Assembly: GCA_958295665.1 (NCBI GenBank)
Contig: OY282560.1
Location: 306,943,236-307,007,235 of the forward strand
Direction: 5' to 3'
DNA length: 64,000 bases
Source: Tipula vernalis
Taxonomy: Eukaryota > Arthropoda > Insecta > Diptera > Tipulidae
Numbering within the stretch: the first letter of the stretch is position 1; the number at the start of each line of letters is the position of its first letter. Shown here in pieces: positions 40,816 to 53,949 of this stretch. The notes under the pieces were generated by a model. That model worked only from the letters and a program-made list of their open reading frames with translations, was not told the origin of the DNA and ran no database searches. The position numbers were made by a program, and so were the translations under genes.

Positions 40816-43187
40816 AAATGTGATTTAACTTTCTTATTTGTAATTAATTTTAAGACTGCCGAGACTCTGTTAACGACTTGAATTTAACGATTATTAGGTT
40901 TTATTTAAAATTAAGTATTTAAAAATTCCATAGTTTGAAAACCCCGATTGCTTAAAAATCGAACTAGGTAATCAAATAAACAAAATTCTTTCAAAATTTC
41001 AGTTTAACTTTTAAATCAATGAACTGTGAACATGAAATATAGCTGAATTAACTAAGCTCGTTACAACTATTTTGAGAATAAATTAGATTGTGAACTCTTA
41101 CAAAAATTCCTTACAAATAATGACCTAAATTTATCAACATTCAATTTACCCACACTTATTTCCGAAACTTTATTTTCCGCTATACCAACGAAAAAAATAT
41201 AAAGTAAAATGTTGAGTATCGATACAAAAATGCATAAATAAAAAATAAATAAAAAAAAAACTATATCTAAGATAATGTATGTTGATGATCCATACAGAGT
41301 TTTATGAGCAACGATAAAAATGACGCGATGTATCATCATCATCGCGCGGTTAACATCACAATGTGTGATGACCTCAGTTAAAAGACTAACTAGTACATTA
41401 ATTTGCAACATGTCACGCAAAGAGTTTATAATAAAAGTTGTTTAGACAAACAGCACAAAATTGCTTGTGAATCACATTTGATTAGATTAACAACAAAATT
41501 AAACGTATTTAGCTGAATAGAATTACTAATTTACATAGCTGTGACGCCTAAACAAATATCTGATCGTACCTTATTTACAATAAAAAATAAAGTGCGAGTT
41601 ATCGCATAAAATTGACGAGGTAAAAATGATAAAATTTGGCGCGATTTAACGTTCGTATCAAACTCTTGTAATATGACGATGTACATACATACATTGAACT
41701 CACGAAAAGTTCACACAATTACCATATGCCCAATTTTTATTTTTTATGGATAAATGACCCAAACAATATGTATTCAAGAAATTTTTTTTTTTTGTACAAT
41801 ATTTCTTCTAAACCAAATACTTCCACTTACCGATTGATTTATATCTTCGTAAAACATATGGTTGGTTTATGTGTCCCAAGAGAGTTTAAAAAACCGTCAC
41901 TACTATAATACGTATCTACAATACAATGATCACACACAACAGAATAAATAAAAATAATTATTTTTCGTCTTAAGCCATAAAAAAAAAAAAAATATTAAAA
42001 CAACTTAAATATTATATTCTTGTACTCATATAAGATGGTTTATTATTGAATAACAAAATTTTATTTGTATTTTTCTATACTTTAAGATGATTGCGTCATT
42101 ATTTATCTTCTTAAATATAAAAAAAAGAAAAAATCATGATTATGCATTTGAAACGAGCAGCAAAGAAATATAAGCAACACGATAATAAAACAAAACGAAA
42201 CATACAACGACAGATACTTTCAACATATAATTATTACATGTTGTAAATACGTTTTTTTTAATAAACATGAGTCGTTCGTTTCAATTGATTAATAATAATC
42301 GTAATCACTTAATTTCATGTCATGAATAACACAGTAATTGTTAAAATACGAAATTTTGTTTGGAGCTCGACTGAATAAAGCAAAAATGAACGAATACATT
42401 GTTGTGTAGCTGATAACATATATTTGTTTGTTCCTCATTAACGTATTATCAGTGTCGGCCTAACAAAATTTAGTTCGGCAACAATTGATAAGTACGAGTT
42501 GATAAAAAATCGTAATGCTAATTTATTACACATGCATTTATTCACCAGTCTGGAAAAGTTTTTTTTTTTTTTTTTTTTGGTGATTAGATCACAAATATAA
42601 TATAATTCACTAAATAGTTTCCAAGTTCAATGTACTTGAAAACCACTTTATATTATTCTCGCACAAATCACGTGATTATGTATATGACATAATATTTTTT
42701 CAACATAAAATTAATGCTGAATAAATTCTGCAAACAAAACAAAAATCTATAACGAGTAGTGGGCGTCCTCTTTTAATTTGTGCTAAATTATTTAATACAC
42801 TTTCGAGTTCGACTCGATTAGAGTAGAAACTTAAAAATTGTAGAATAAAGTTATTTTCCCCCCTAGTCAAACAAAACACACCCAAAACATATAAACGTGA
42901 CTCACTGGAATTTCCCGCTATATATTGATTTATATTTATGACGTGATCCGATGGTTAATAAATGCCTAGCCAAGATCATCCAGTTTCAGACCAGTTTGGT
43001 GGGACACATCGCCGATTAAGTTTTTGTTTCTAAGGGTTGAAAAATTATGATGGAAATTATGGGATTAAAATATTCGGTAGCTTTCGAAAACTAAACATCA
43101 GGATTTACCACAAATATGTAAAATCTAAATACATTTGATGGGAACACGTTTCGCAGGTTTACCAACCACACTTTCAAAAATGCCTCT
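40816..43187. other. No recognisable gene
   Basis: AT-rich intronic DNA with homopolymer runs (T at 42559-42578, A at 41980-41992). A minus-strand frame at 41067-41420 is hydrophobic but matches nothing I know. Confidence 0.4.
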
Positions 43188-43322
43188 TTTATTTAATAAA
43201 TTCTGGAAAATGGGGCAATTGCAATTTTTAATATCACGTGGTAAAGAATTCCTCTGACTGATTCCCCTTAAAACGAAAGAAGAATTTAATAATTTCGTAC
43301 TGTTATTCGGGATTTTTACAGT
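43188..43322 (-). pseudogene. LINE ORF2 extreme C-terminal fragment
   Basis: The minus strand reads TVKIPNNSTKLLNSSFVLR, then NSLPRDIKN and PIFQNLLNK. This is the conserved end of many Jockey/CR1-type ORF2 proteins (like KxPxxxTxxxxxSFxVRGxxLWNSLPxxIK). Isolated remnant. Confidence 0.6.
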
Positions 43323-43725
43323 TTGGGCCCCGAGTCGATTTTAATTTTTGAAATTTATTAGGAATATAAGTGGAACAAAATATTGGGATGAATGGTTAGG
43401 AAAATGTATTGACGAATATAATATTATGCAGCGTTTTATGCATTCCTCAAAACCAGAATTCGCGCATGTCTTATTCTATTATGGAATTCTTAAAGGGTAA
43501 TCCGAAAATGGAAAATGTGTTTACAAAATTCTCGGTATCATTCTTGTATCAAACAAGTAAATTTTGTCCATTCACGTATCGAAAAAGATATGAGAAAAAC
43601 TGAAATATACTCTCCGATATGCCTAATTCGTTTATTCAAGTTGGTTAATATAAAACTTAACCACCCCCACAAGATTATTCAAATAAAAAAGACGAAAAAG
43701 AAATGTCACTTTCTAAAGTTAACGC

Positions 43726-43858
43726 TGTAGGGTAAATGACAGATGGTAACCCAGTAGGCATAAGATATACTGGGTAGTAGGTGAATAAAATAAAGAAGAG
43801 TTATAAAGTTTAACAGATTAATTGAGATCATCGAGTGGAATTATTAACGTGCCTTACA
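43726..43858 (+). repeat. 5' LTR, internally deleted
   Basis: 133 bp against 296 bp for the 3' LTR. It lacks about 146 nt after GGGTAGTAGG and 17 nt after TTTAACAGAT. The terminal parts match the 3' LTR closely. Confidence 0.9.
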
Positions 43859-43921
43859 GTTCAGACGTAAGGTTAGATTTTTTTTTTAACAACACGTGCC
43901 GAAGAACAATAATTAACGGAA

Positions 43922-45186
43922 ATGGATCCAGAATAAAAAAAAGAATTGGCGAATTTGGCAAAGGAATTGATGAGTGTACGGGTTGAGTGCGGGAAATTAA
44001 AAGAGGAAAAGGAACGTGTGGAAGCGAAAGTAAAAAGGGAGTACGAGGGAAAGATGGCAAAGATGGAGTACGAGTTGAGAGAATTGAGGAATATGTGCAA
44101 GGAGCTCAAGAAAGAAGCGGTGAGAAAGGAAAAATTAAGTGCGGTGTAAGCGGAAGTGAAGAATTCAAAAGGGAGAAAATACAAGGGACGTCATTGAGAA
44201 TGGTGGTGAGTGAAGTGGAAAGAATGTTGCCAGAATTCGATCCGGAGAGTCGGACGAGCATGGAAGTGGAAGAGTGGGCGAATGCAGTGGAAGAGATAAA
44301 GGAATTGTACGACGTTGACGACCGGACGCTGCTAGCAGCCATTAGGGCAAAATGGAAAAGTAGTGTCCTAAGATGGTTGCAATTCAGGCAGAAAGGCAAC
44401 GATTCGTGGGAGCAATTAAGAAACAGCTTAGTGAAGGATTTCAAAGTGAGGAGAACGGCGTTCGAGATTTTGAAAGTGGTGAGCTCAACGGAGAGGAAGA
44501 GGGGCCAGACGCTTATAAGTTATTTTTTAGAGATTGAGGCATTGGCAGAGGGTAAATTAGAGGAGGAGGATGTAGTGAGGGCAGTGATGAGTGGTAGCAG
44601 GCATGCTACGCTGCGAGACATGTTGGAGAGGAGATTGATGTGCGATAAGATGACGAGGGACGAGTTGTGGCTAAATATAGTGTATTGGGACGAGCAAGAG
44701 AAGAAAAAAGGTAGTGAGAGTAAAGTATCGGAAAGAAAGGGAGGAACAGGCCAGTTGTCATGTTATGGGTGTGGGCGAATAGGCCATATTGCGCGACAGT
44801 GCACCTTACCAATGGACAAGAATGTAGTGACGTGCTATAGATGTCACAAAAAAGGGCATGTAAGAGCGCAATACCAGAGTGTAATAGAGGGTATAAGGGT
44901 GGTGAATGGAGGAGATCAACAGGAAACAGTAAGAAGCAGAGGGATGAGCAAGGAAATCAAAATTGACCAGAGGGAGGAAGTAAACGCGATGATGAATGAC
45001 GGCAGCCGGATTAGGGCACTGTTAGACACCGGAAGTGCGGTAAGTGCCATTAAAAATACTAAATTAATAAATAACGAGGGTATAGGTAAATGGGTTAAGA
45101 GAAGGAAGATTAAGGGAATAAATGGAACGAAGTTGAGAGTTCTAGGACAGGTAGAAACTAGATTAAAGATAGAAGAGGAAGTGTAG
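43922..45186 (+). pseudogene. Gag and protease of the second Gypsy element, broken
   Basis: ATG at 43922 is followed by a stop after four codons. The frame then continues to 44149 with a heptad-like, Lys/Glu-rich coiled coil. A shift near 44150 enters the next frame, open to 45186. That frame holds a retrotransposon capsid-like region (LRWLQFRQKGNDSWEQLRN), a normal zinc knuckle CYGCGRIGHIARQC (44761-44802), a second knuckle whose last Cys is Tyr (CYRCHKKGHVRAQY, 44833-44874), and an aspartic protease with LLDTGSAVSAI near 45018. Gag and protease share one frame here, unlike the element at 8302. The stop at 45184 interrupts the protease. Confidence 0.85.
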
Positions 45187-48057
45187 GAGGCGAACCTTTT
45201 GGTAGTATCCGAGGAAACAATGACCGAAGATGCCATATTGGGAAGGGATTTGTTGAGGGAGAATGGGATAGGTCGCATCGGGTGGCGGGAGCAGGAAGAA
45301 GAGGAATTTCGCGGGTTGCGTAATATAGAATGGAAGGAAGATAAGGGCGTATTAGATTTAGAGGTATGAGATGATAGAGTGACACGAACGGAGAAGGGAA
45401 TGGTAGAAGAATTGTTTAGAAGAAATTATGCGGAGGTTAGCATACGGGGGTTAAGGCCGGTAAAACATGAGGTGAAGATTAGGTTGAAAGAGAATAGAGT
45501 TATATACTCGAAGCCAAGAAGAATGAGCGTGGTGGAAAAGGAGGGAATAAGGGAAGAGGTGGAAAGGTTGTTAGAAGAGGGTATTATACGAGAAAGTGAT
45601 TCGGAATATGCGAGTAGAGTGGTATTAGTTAAGAAGAAGGATGGCCGGTTTAGGATGTGTATCGATTACCGGAGGCCGGTAATCGAGGAAGTAATACAAA
45701 AATTACATGGTAAGAAGTATTTTACATCCTTGGATTTAAAAAACGGGTTTTACCATGTAGATGTGGAAGAAGGTTCTAGGAAGTATACGGCGCTTATGAC
45801 GACACAAGGGTAGTACGAATATAATAAGCTACCATTTGGATTCCCGAATGCACCATCTGTATTTATTAGATATCTGGAGAGGGTGTTGAGAGAGTTCGGA
45901 AGACATGAAGCCGTGGTATGCTTTACGGACGACATAGTGATAGCAACAAAGACGATAAAAGAGCATCTGGAGATATTAGGAATACTATTGTACACCTTGG
46001 CTAGAAATAAAGTAAAATTACAGATGGCAAAGTGTAACTGGTTAAGAACGACGATAATTTTTTTAGGTTACAGAATAGATAAGGAAGTTATAACACCGAG
46101 TGATCATCATGTGGAGGCGATAAGGACATATACAAGACCAATGGATGTTAAAGGGGTGCAGAGGTTCATAGGACTAGTGGGATATTTTAGAAAATTTATT
46201 GCCAATTTCAAGGATGTGGTGGCGCCGTTGCTAGAAGTGGTAAGGAAGAATAAATTTAAATGGGATAGAGAGCACGATAGGGCGTTTCGCAGACTGAGAG
46301 ATAAGTTGTTAGAGGAGCCAGTACTAAAAATATTTTCGCACACGGCGGAAACGGAGTTACATACAGATGCGTCGGCGGGAGGGTTTGGGGCAGTCCTAAT
46401 GCAGAGAAATGCGGAGGATGGGAAGTTATATCCATTATCATATTATAGCAGGAAGACAACAGAGCCGGAGCAGAAGTTGCACAGTTTCGAGTTGGAAACG
46501 TTAGCAGTGATGTATAGTCTACAAAGATTTAGATCGTACTTGTTTGGGATGAAGTTCAAACTAGTAACGGAGGACTGTAGTGCCATGCAGATGACGTTAG
46601 CAGAGAGGGATGTTAGCCCAAAAATAGAGGGGTGGGCATTTTGGATGAGTGAATTTGATTTTACCATTGAGCATAGGAAAAGGGGAAGGTTGAGACATGC
46701 GGACGCATTTAGTAGGGTAAATGTGTCAACATGGGAGGAATTGGAGGAAGGGGAAGAATACAGAGGAGTAGAGGAAGAAGACGACGATGAGGAAGACTGG
46801 AAGATAAAGATAATAGTGGCGCAACTTAGAGATGACAGAGTGAGCAAATTAAGGGAGCAGATTTTGGAAGGAAGTAAGAAAGGGTATGAAGTAAGAGACA
46901 ACGTAGTGTATAGACAGGATGGGAAGAGGTTGCTGTTGGTAATACCGGACAGTATGATAGGAGGGCTAATATTCCAAATGCATGACAGAATGGGTCAAAT
47001 GGGGGAAAAAAAACCATTAAGAACATCAGAAGGAATTTTTTCTTCAGTAAAATGGGAGAGCTGGTTAAGGAGCATATAGGAAGGTGTTTGATGTGTCTGA
47101 GATTTAATGACAAGTCGGGGCGTAAGGAACACAAATTGCACATCTACGAAAGAAAGGCAGTGCCATTAGATACGGTGCATACATCGACCACATTGGACCT
47201 TTGGAAAAGACAAGGAAAGGATACCAGTATATATTGGTTGTAGTAGACGCGTTCACTAAATATGTTCGGTTATACCCAGCAAAAACGACGGAGACCAAGG
47301 AGGCGATAAAAGCGATGAACGAGTATAGTAGGGTGTATGGGTATCCGAGGAGAATAGTATCGGACCGAGGAACAGCATTCTCGTCAGAAAAATTCATTGA
47401 GTGGGGGAGGAATAATGGAGTGAGACACGTGAAGACAGCAACAGCGTGTCCAAGGGCTAATGGGCAGGTAGAAAGATTTAACAGAACGCTGGTGCCCATA
47501 TTAGCGAAATTAGTAGATAAAGAGAAGGTGGAATGGAACAGTTTGTTAGCGAAGACAGAGTTCGCAATGAATAATATGACGAGTAGCGCGACAAGAGATA
47601 CACCAGCGCGGTTGTTATATGGGGTGGATCAGAGATTTGGACGGAAGTGGAAGATTGGATGGACGAATTGAACAAGGAAGACGTGTCAATTGAGGAGAGG
47701 TGAGCAATAGCTAAGGGAAGGATAGAGGAAGGGCAGCAATACAATAACGATTATTATGATAGTAAGGTAAGGAAAGAACACAAGTTTAAAGAGGGAGACT
47801 TGGTACTGCTGAAGGGCAGAAAGGTAATAGGGAAGAAGAGTAAGTTAATGGGTAAATTCAAAAGGCCGTATAGAGTAGAAAAAGTTTTAGAGAAGGATAG
47901 ATATTTGGTATCAGATATTGTGGGAGTTCAGGTAGGAAGGTTACCTTATTCGGGAATTGTAAGCTCGGAGAGAATGAAGTTATATAAAAAGAACGAAGAA
48001 GATGGGACAGAAAGGGAAGGAGAAAAAATAGAGATTACGAGGAATAATTATTGTTGA
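45187..48057 (+). pseudogene. Pol of the second Gypsy element (RT, RNase H, integrase), broken
   Basis: In-frame stops occur at 45367 and 45811, with frameshifts near 47045, 47170 and 47650 and a further stop near 47700. The RT begins GIREEVERLLEEGIIRESDS at about 45545. MCIDYRR is followed directly by PVIEEVIQKLHG, so about a dozen residues usually found between are deleted. The catalytic block is CFTDDIVIA at about 45921, with Thr where most Gypsy elements have Ile, Leu or Met. RNase H has HTDASAGGFGAVL at about 46363. Integrase pieces are CLMCLRFND, VVDAFTKYVRLYP, SDRGTAFSS and ANGQVERFNRTL. Acidic stretches (EEEDDDEEDW) sit between RNase H and integrase. Not functional. Confidence 0.88.
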
Positions 48058-48185
48058 TTGCAGGATGAGGAGGACTGAACGCGCAAGGGAGAACAAGGGA
48101 AGCGGAGAAGGAATTACAGATATAAATCAAAACTGAATTGTTATATGTTTTTTGAATAAATGAATTAAATGATAGAGGTAGTTTT

Positions 48186-48204
48186 AAGGGAGGGTTGGGA
48201 AGGA
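48186..48204 (+). promoter_or_regulatory. Possible polypurine tract
   Basis: AAGGGAGGGTTGGGAAGGA lies about 35 bp before the 3' LTR. It is not immediately adjacent, so the assignment is tentative. Confidence 0.35.
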
Positions 48205-48238
48205 CATCGAGGGCGATGTTAAGTCAGATAGGCCGAGA

Positions 48239-48534
48239 TGTAGGGTAAATGACAGATGGTAACCCAGTAGACATAAGATATACTGGGTAGTAGGGAGTAG
48301 TGGTACGGGTGGAAGGGTAATAGCATTTACACACATCGGGCGACAGGGAGCGGCGGAAGAGATGGTCATTAAGAATCGTGTTGTTGAAAGTGCAGGATAA
48401 GATGCGGAGAATATTGTGAGAATCCGGTAATAAATTAATCGGTGAATAAAATAAAGAAGAGTTATAAAGTTTAACAGATCGATGGTTGTTTTATTAATTG
48501 AGATCATCGAGTGGAATTATTAACGTGCCTTACA
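48239..48534 (+). repeat. 3' LTR of the second Gypsy element
   Basis: 296 bp, TG at the start and CA at the end, followed by the ACGC target duplication. It shows the full LTR from which the 5' copy lost about 163 nt. Confidence 0.9.
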
Positions 48535-48538
48535 ACGC

Positions 48539-51500
48539 TACACAGGAAATACGGAAAAATGAAGAATTCGTTTTTGTTACAAGCTGATCTAAGACTGTAC
48601 TGACTAAACCAATCTTATCTATGCTAAAGTTACATGTCCCCACAACATGCAAAATTTTATAAACCAGCTTTTTAGTTGTAATGGGATATATATATTCTAT
48701 ATTTTTATTTATTTTTAAAGTATTTTTTGTGATAACCGTGAAGGTTAATTTCGTAATAAACGTAAATAGTTTTTACTGTTAATCACAAGGTTCTAAGATC
48801 CAATAGAACCGTTTTCATCAACCGTTCTAACTGCAAAATATCAACAGCTGTAAATCTTCCGAAACTAATTGCTCCAATTTTTTTTTTACCACATTGGATA
48901 ATAGAACCTTGTCATTCTAAGGTCACGAGATACCGTCTTGAAATATGTCATAACGACCTAGACGCACAAAAATTATGAAGGTGAGACGATTTTTCGTTAT
49001 ATTTATTTGTAATATTTTATTACAAGTGCATATAGTATAGTTTGATTTCAATATTTTTAATAGTAAGAATGAACAATATTCTTGATTTATCAAATATGAT
49101 TCCGTTATAATGTTTTTGTCGCTGAATGTATTGAGAATCCACTTTCACTTCTCAGGAAAGTATCCGTTTTCTAAATAGTTGGCTGTCTGACCTAATTTCT
49201 ATCAGATACTTAAAATCAAAAATTGACCATCCGACTGCTTTATCTTTAAGGAAGAGATTTTGTACCCAGCCCTGATTCTCTTTTTTTTTCTATTACGACT
49301 GCGCTCATCTAGCAATTTTTCTTTGAAATACAAATTTCTATGTTTCTAATAAAGTTCTCTTATGTTGGGGTGTACTAACCCAACGGTTAGTCCCATAACA
49401 AATTAAACCTATTTACTAATTTTAATTTGGTAAGTTCACTAGTTCAAGTGATCTCGTTCTTTGGAATCTTCTTTCAACGACAGGGTTAAAATAATATGGC
49501 GAATATAGGGGTATCCCTGATCCTGGCATGCATTTTTATTTCATCTTTGTTGTGTACCATGGAGTTGTTTTGAAACGTCTGTATCGTCTGTAGTCGTTCA
49601 ATAGATCATATTTTATTGTGTACCCATATTTCTTCGCTTTTTAAATGATGTATGTTCAGTGCTCAGCACGAAGTAGTTCACTGCAAAAAAAACGTAGTTC
49701 CCGCAGTTTATCTCGTTAAAAATGTTCCAGTTTTTCGACGGATCAGAGCAACGCGAAGAACAATTTTTCTAATCATATGAATCGAATTCTAGTGGTATGT
49801 GTCATAATTAAAAATTGGATTCGATTTACTAATATGTAAGTAAATCTAAAATAAAATTACTTTTTTCTGGTTTTTCCAATTAATCCAATTATTATTGTAT
49901 TTTCCGTAAATTTACCAAAGCATGAACAAATAAAATAGATCGTAAAATAATTGTTTTACAAACACTTCTTAAGCAAGAGATAGAAAGTTAAGTAAAACAT
50001 TCGCCCGAGGTGCACCAAATATTTTTTCTACAACGATGGTAAACATACATATGTATATAAAATTATGTGCACATTTTGATTTTATAGTTTGAGCGAGTTT
50101 CGAACCTATTAATATCTCCAAAATAAGGGATTGTAGAAAGTTGTTTATTTCTGAGAGGGAGCTAAGACTAAATTATCAAGTGCCAATTTATTTTGTCAAA
50201 CCTATTTATTAACTAGCTCTAAATCTAAACAATTTTATAAAAACATTAAGGTTGAAATTGGATGTTTTAAACACCAAAGAGTATTGTTAGAGTAATGAGT
50301 ATTATATGAACCAAAGAGTTTGTATGGGCGAAACAGTGGATTTTTGGCTCTTTTTCAGTTTTATTGTAACATTTTTCGCCTTCTAAAATTTAAGGGTAGA
50401 GGATTCTACGGGGCACCCCGTATATATACATTGTGAATTAGTTTAGTTTATCATTTGATTCCATAGTAATCTCCATACTAGGTACTTGGAAGTAAAACTA
50501 TGTAGGCGGTCTTTCTTCTTTTAACATTAAATATTATACTCTCTCAAAAGTAGAATCCAACTAGGCGCAACCTTACCTTTAATTTTAGAAAGTCCTGACG
50601 GAATTATCCCTCCTTTTTTACACAGATGTATAATTACAGATTGCAGCTCCATACCAAAATCGAGGTTAGAAATTTCAATTTTCGATATAAGCAATTAGAA
50701 TTAAATGCTTCGTTTTTTTCTTAAAAGTTTCTTTTTCGTGAAAATGAAGATCTCATGCAAATAAAAATTATGCTTTGGCAGGGTTCATGCGTTTAATGTT
50801 GAAGTGTTTTTTAAAGCTTTATATTTAATTTTAAAAATCAACTTTTTAAATGAGTGAAAAAAGAATTAAGTTCAATAGAAATTATAACTTTGGTGAACTA
50901 TTTATTCAACACAAAAAAACGCTTTAAAAGATTTCCTAGATTAAGGATTTCCAGGACCATCAAGCTGAAGACTCTATTAGTAATCTGTCATCAAGTGGAC
51001 ACTTTCCTTATTTCTCACTTCCATGGTTTTTATATCCTGGTGAAAACCTGGAGGTATAATACACCGTTAAGATCATGTTGATTGTTGTAGGCAATTTTAT
51101 GAAAGTTACGGAGCATATCTTCTACAAATTAAACGTACCTAGTTCTTGCGCGTTCTCAAAAAGTTTCTGATCAGGAAAACGAATGAATTCCAGGCCCGCG
51201 CTTCAATATCTTCAATGGAATCTGAAAATGCCAAATCTTTCATAAGCTCTCTTATCTCTAGCACAAAACATGAAGATAGACGGCCAAATTTCATTTTTAT
51301 CTTAACAGAATGATGTTTGTCGTTGAAATTTATTGTGTTGCACTCAGAGGACCTTGATAAATGAAACTCATTTGCAATTTGACTGAACCGTTTAGCTGCG
51401 AAAGTTAATTTCTTTTTCAGGCTGAAAACAGTCTACTAAATTTACGCTAGTGTATGTTAGTTGTCCAAAAAAAAAACATCAATATGGAATATAAATAAGG

Positions 51501-51662
51501 TTGAATTTCGAATATATTTTAAGATTTCAAATCTTAACAATACAATACAATACATAAGTTAAACTCGAAACCGCGGTTTTACAGATTGAATAATTCGATC
51601 CATCAAACTCTAGACTTATACAGATGTAGATGTTTAAGCCCAAAAACAATATAAATGTATTT
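48539..51662. other. No recognisable gene
   Basis: AT-rich intronic DNA. Short frames (for example 50854-51081) have no motif. GGGGCACCCCGTATATATAC near 50410 resembles a MITE end, but no partner was found. Confidence 0.4.
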
Positions 51663-51862
51663 TATACAAGCCACGCTGTTCTCTAATATAACAAATCTAC
51701 ATTGAACTTGTGTCAGGGCGTTAGTGAGTTTTATTTAATTATTAATAGAAAATATGAATATTTATTGTATGGCGTGTTTGACACAGCGACATACTACTAA
51801 TATCTAATATGCCTAAATGTACATTCTTATATCCAATGTATCGCGATAGCGTGGCTTGTATA
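51663..51862. mobile_element. MITE-like inverted-repeat element
   Basis: About 200 bp bounded by TATACAAGCCACGCT and its inverse (51848-51862). The interior is AT-rich. No target duplication was recognised. Confidence 0.6.
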
Positions 51863-53020
51863 GACATTTGTGTTGGTTTTGATTAGCCAATTTACAAATT
51901 TCATAGACCTATTTTTTCCAAATATTTTGACTGCTAAATTCATCCAAGTCCTGCAACAATATCAAATCATTTTTTTTGAAAACCTTTCTGAAGTTAAACT
52001 TACTATAGGGTTGGCTCCACAGCAAATTAGTCGAAACGTTTTATTGCCTTACATTCTATGTAAAACAATTCTAACTTTGTGTAAAACTGTTTGGTCTGAT
52101 TCAGTAGGAGCAGTCCGCGTTGCTATAATGATTTTAGCCATAAATCGTTTAAGTCAAGAAAAAAACGTTTTGACTAATTTGGTGTGGGTAGGGCTACCAT
52201 ATTGACCAAAAAAGAAAAAAGTACAAGATGCAAAATGCCAAAACTTCATTAAAACATAAAAAAAAATTGTGGAAGTCGAAATTTTAAACGATTATTCATT
52301 AGAAAAAAAAACTATGTTTAAAATTCATCATAAGGCAAAAAGTTAAGATTAACAATTTACGTATAAATATGAAAAAACCTTTAAACTTACAACAAATCAC
52401 ATTTTAAACAGAGATAAATTCAGTTAAAAATATTAATTAACTTAATTAGAAGTTTAGATTAAATTGTTGTATTTTTCTGAACTTCTAATTTTTTCAGAAA
52501 TGTTTTATGATTAATGAAGTAATCACAATACTACTGGCAGTCATATTCCTTAAAATTATATTCAGTCAACAGGAGATTTTTGACTGATTCCGGCAATAAT
52601 CAATTCCTTCCATTCATAATTTTCGTTTTTAGGAAAAAAGTGCGTTCTAAAACCTCACTCTTTAAAATTTATTATTCGCTCTTTATTGATTGATCTGAAT
52701 AGGGAGTAGAAAACTATAAATCAAGAAACTAAATAAATCATCTGAGTGAATAACAGCCATTATATGCGAGTAGAATACGATACTTTGTCCACGACCGATA
52801 AATAATATTGTATTTTATAATCAAATCCTTTAAATAATCCTAAAATAATTTCCGTCGATATTTTGACGTCTCAATTTAATTATAATGAAAATGGCAAGAG
52901 GCTACTAGATAAAATTTCAAAAATGAATAACAGTGATTAATGATTAATCACTGCTAGCAGTGAATTATGTATATTATTATAATTGAAGAAACAAAGTATA
53001 ATGAGTATATTATAAAGGCA
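51863..53020. other. No recognisable gene
   Basis: AT-rich DNA. A 111-codon frame at 51870-52205 has no family I recognise. GTGATTAATGATTAATCAC near 52933 is a short perfect palindrome. Confidence 0.4.
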
Positions 53021-53067
53021 TTGCCACAGCTATTTTTCGCGTGACGCGATTTTTTTCTATTTTCAAA

Positions 53068-53390
53068 TTTTACTGGAATTAAAACAAATTTGATTCTAAA
53101 TGATTGAAGAAACTATCAAATTAAATTGCATTCTAAAAAACGTCTTTTTAATTTTTTTATAGATTAATAATTTTTATTGATAAATTATAAATTTTAAATT
53201 TTGTCGCGCGAATATTAAAATTTCGCGCGCGGATTTTGAATAATTATTATTTTTCAATAAAAATTATTATTTTCCAAAAAATTATTAAAAGATGTTATAG
53301 ATTGAAATTGATTTTGATAGTTTGTTTCTTCAAATATTTACAATCAAATTTGTTTCAATTCCAGAAAAATTTGAAAATACTTAAGACAGT
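53068..53390. repeat. 320-bp near-palindrome with CG-rich centre
   Basis: Left arm 53068-53150 (ATTTTCAAATTTTACTGGAA) pairs with right arm 53300-53390. The centre carries two CpG-rich words, TCGCGCG near 53204 and TTTCGCGCGCGG near 53221, in an otherwise very AT-rich stretch. A frame at 53236-53454 lies in the right arm and is best seen as accidental. Confidence 0.65.
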
Positions 53391-53694
53391 CATGGACGAA
53401 AATGTATTCCTTGTTATCAATTCGATATTCAAGCAAAGGGAAGAAAAAGAATAGAAGAGATATCATTTTACACCTAATTTTCATAAAATAATCGAATTGT
53501 TGACCAAAATTATTACAATCTAATCCTATTTAAAAAATTATTCACTAAATTATTCATCCAGCAGTGAACAAAACTAAAGAAAAATATATTTCTATTCTAT
53601 TCAATAGATCGATTCTTTCATTTGTATTATTGCTCGCTCCTTATTCATTTGTTACTGAACACAATTTATGAATTTTTGGTTTACTACAATATTC

Positions 53695-53949
53695 GGCTAG
53701 CATTGGTTTTAGCTGTCTCAGTCAAAGTGGGGCCATTTATTTCTTGGTGTGGAAATATTAATAACTAAAAATCGCTGTTTATTTAATTAAAAAAACATTA
53801 AATCTTCCTTTTCCAAAATTTACAAACATAATACACAATTGAATAAACATTAGTAAATTCCTATTTTAATTAAAAACAAATTAAATTTTCCTTTTCCAAA
53901 ATTTGCCATCGTCGCCTATCAAGTGAGACAGCTAAAACCAATCCGTGCC
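53695..53949. mobile_element. hAT-like MITE with 8-bp target duplication
   Basis: 255 bp flanked by CAATATTC (53687-53694 and 53950-53957). Ends GGC....ATTGGTTTTAGCTG inverted at both sides, continuing TCTCA. An 8-bp duplication fits hAT-type transposition. Inside are two imperfect direct repeats of CTTCCTTTTCCAAAATTT. Confidence 0.75.

Larger units (their letters stand above)
43726..48534 (+). mobile_element. Second Gypsy-type LTR retrotransposon, degenerate
   Basis: 4809 bp, flanked by ACGC (43722-43725 and 48535-48538). LTRs start TGTAGGGTAAATGAC and end CGTGCCTTACA. Gag, protease, RT, RNase H and integrase are all recognisable in Gypsy order but carry stops, frameshifts and a deletion. 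The coding strand is strikingly purine-rich, unlike the Gypsy copy at 8302, so the two belong to different lineages. Confidence 0.92.

Noticed and set aside
45184..45813. Stop-codon readthrough between gag and pol of the second Gypsy element
   Set aside because: There are several scattered stops plus frameshifts and a deletion, so decay is the simpler reading.
44106..47744. Many long minus-strand frames rich in Ser, Leu and Pro
   Set aside because: They are shadows of the purine-rich coding strand of the second Gypsy element; none has a motif.
53236..53454. 72-codon frame starting MNNYYFSIKI
   Set aside because: It lies in one arm of a near-palindrome and is explained by low-complexity AT sequence.
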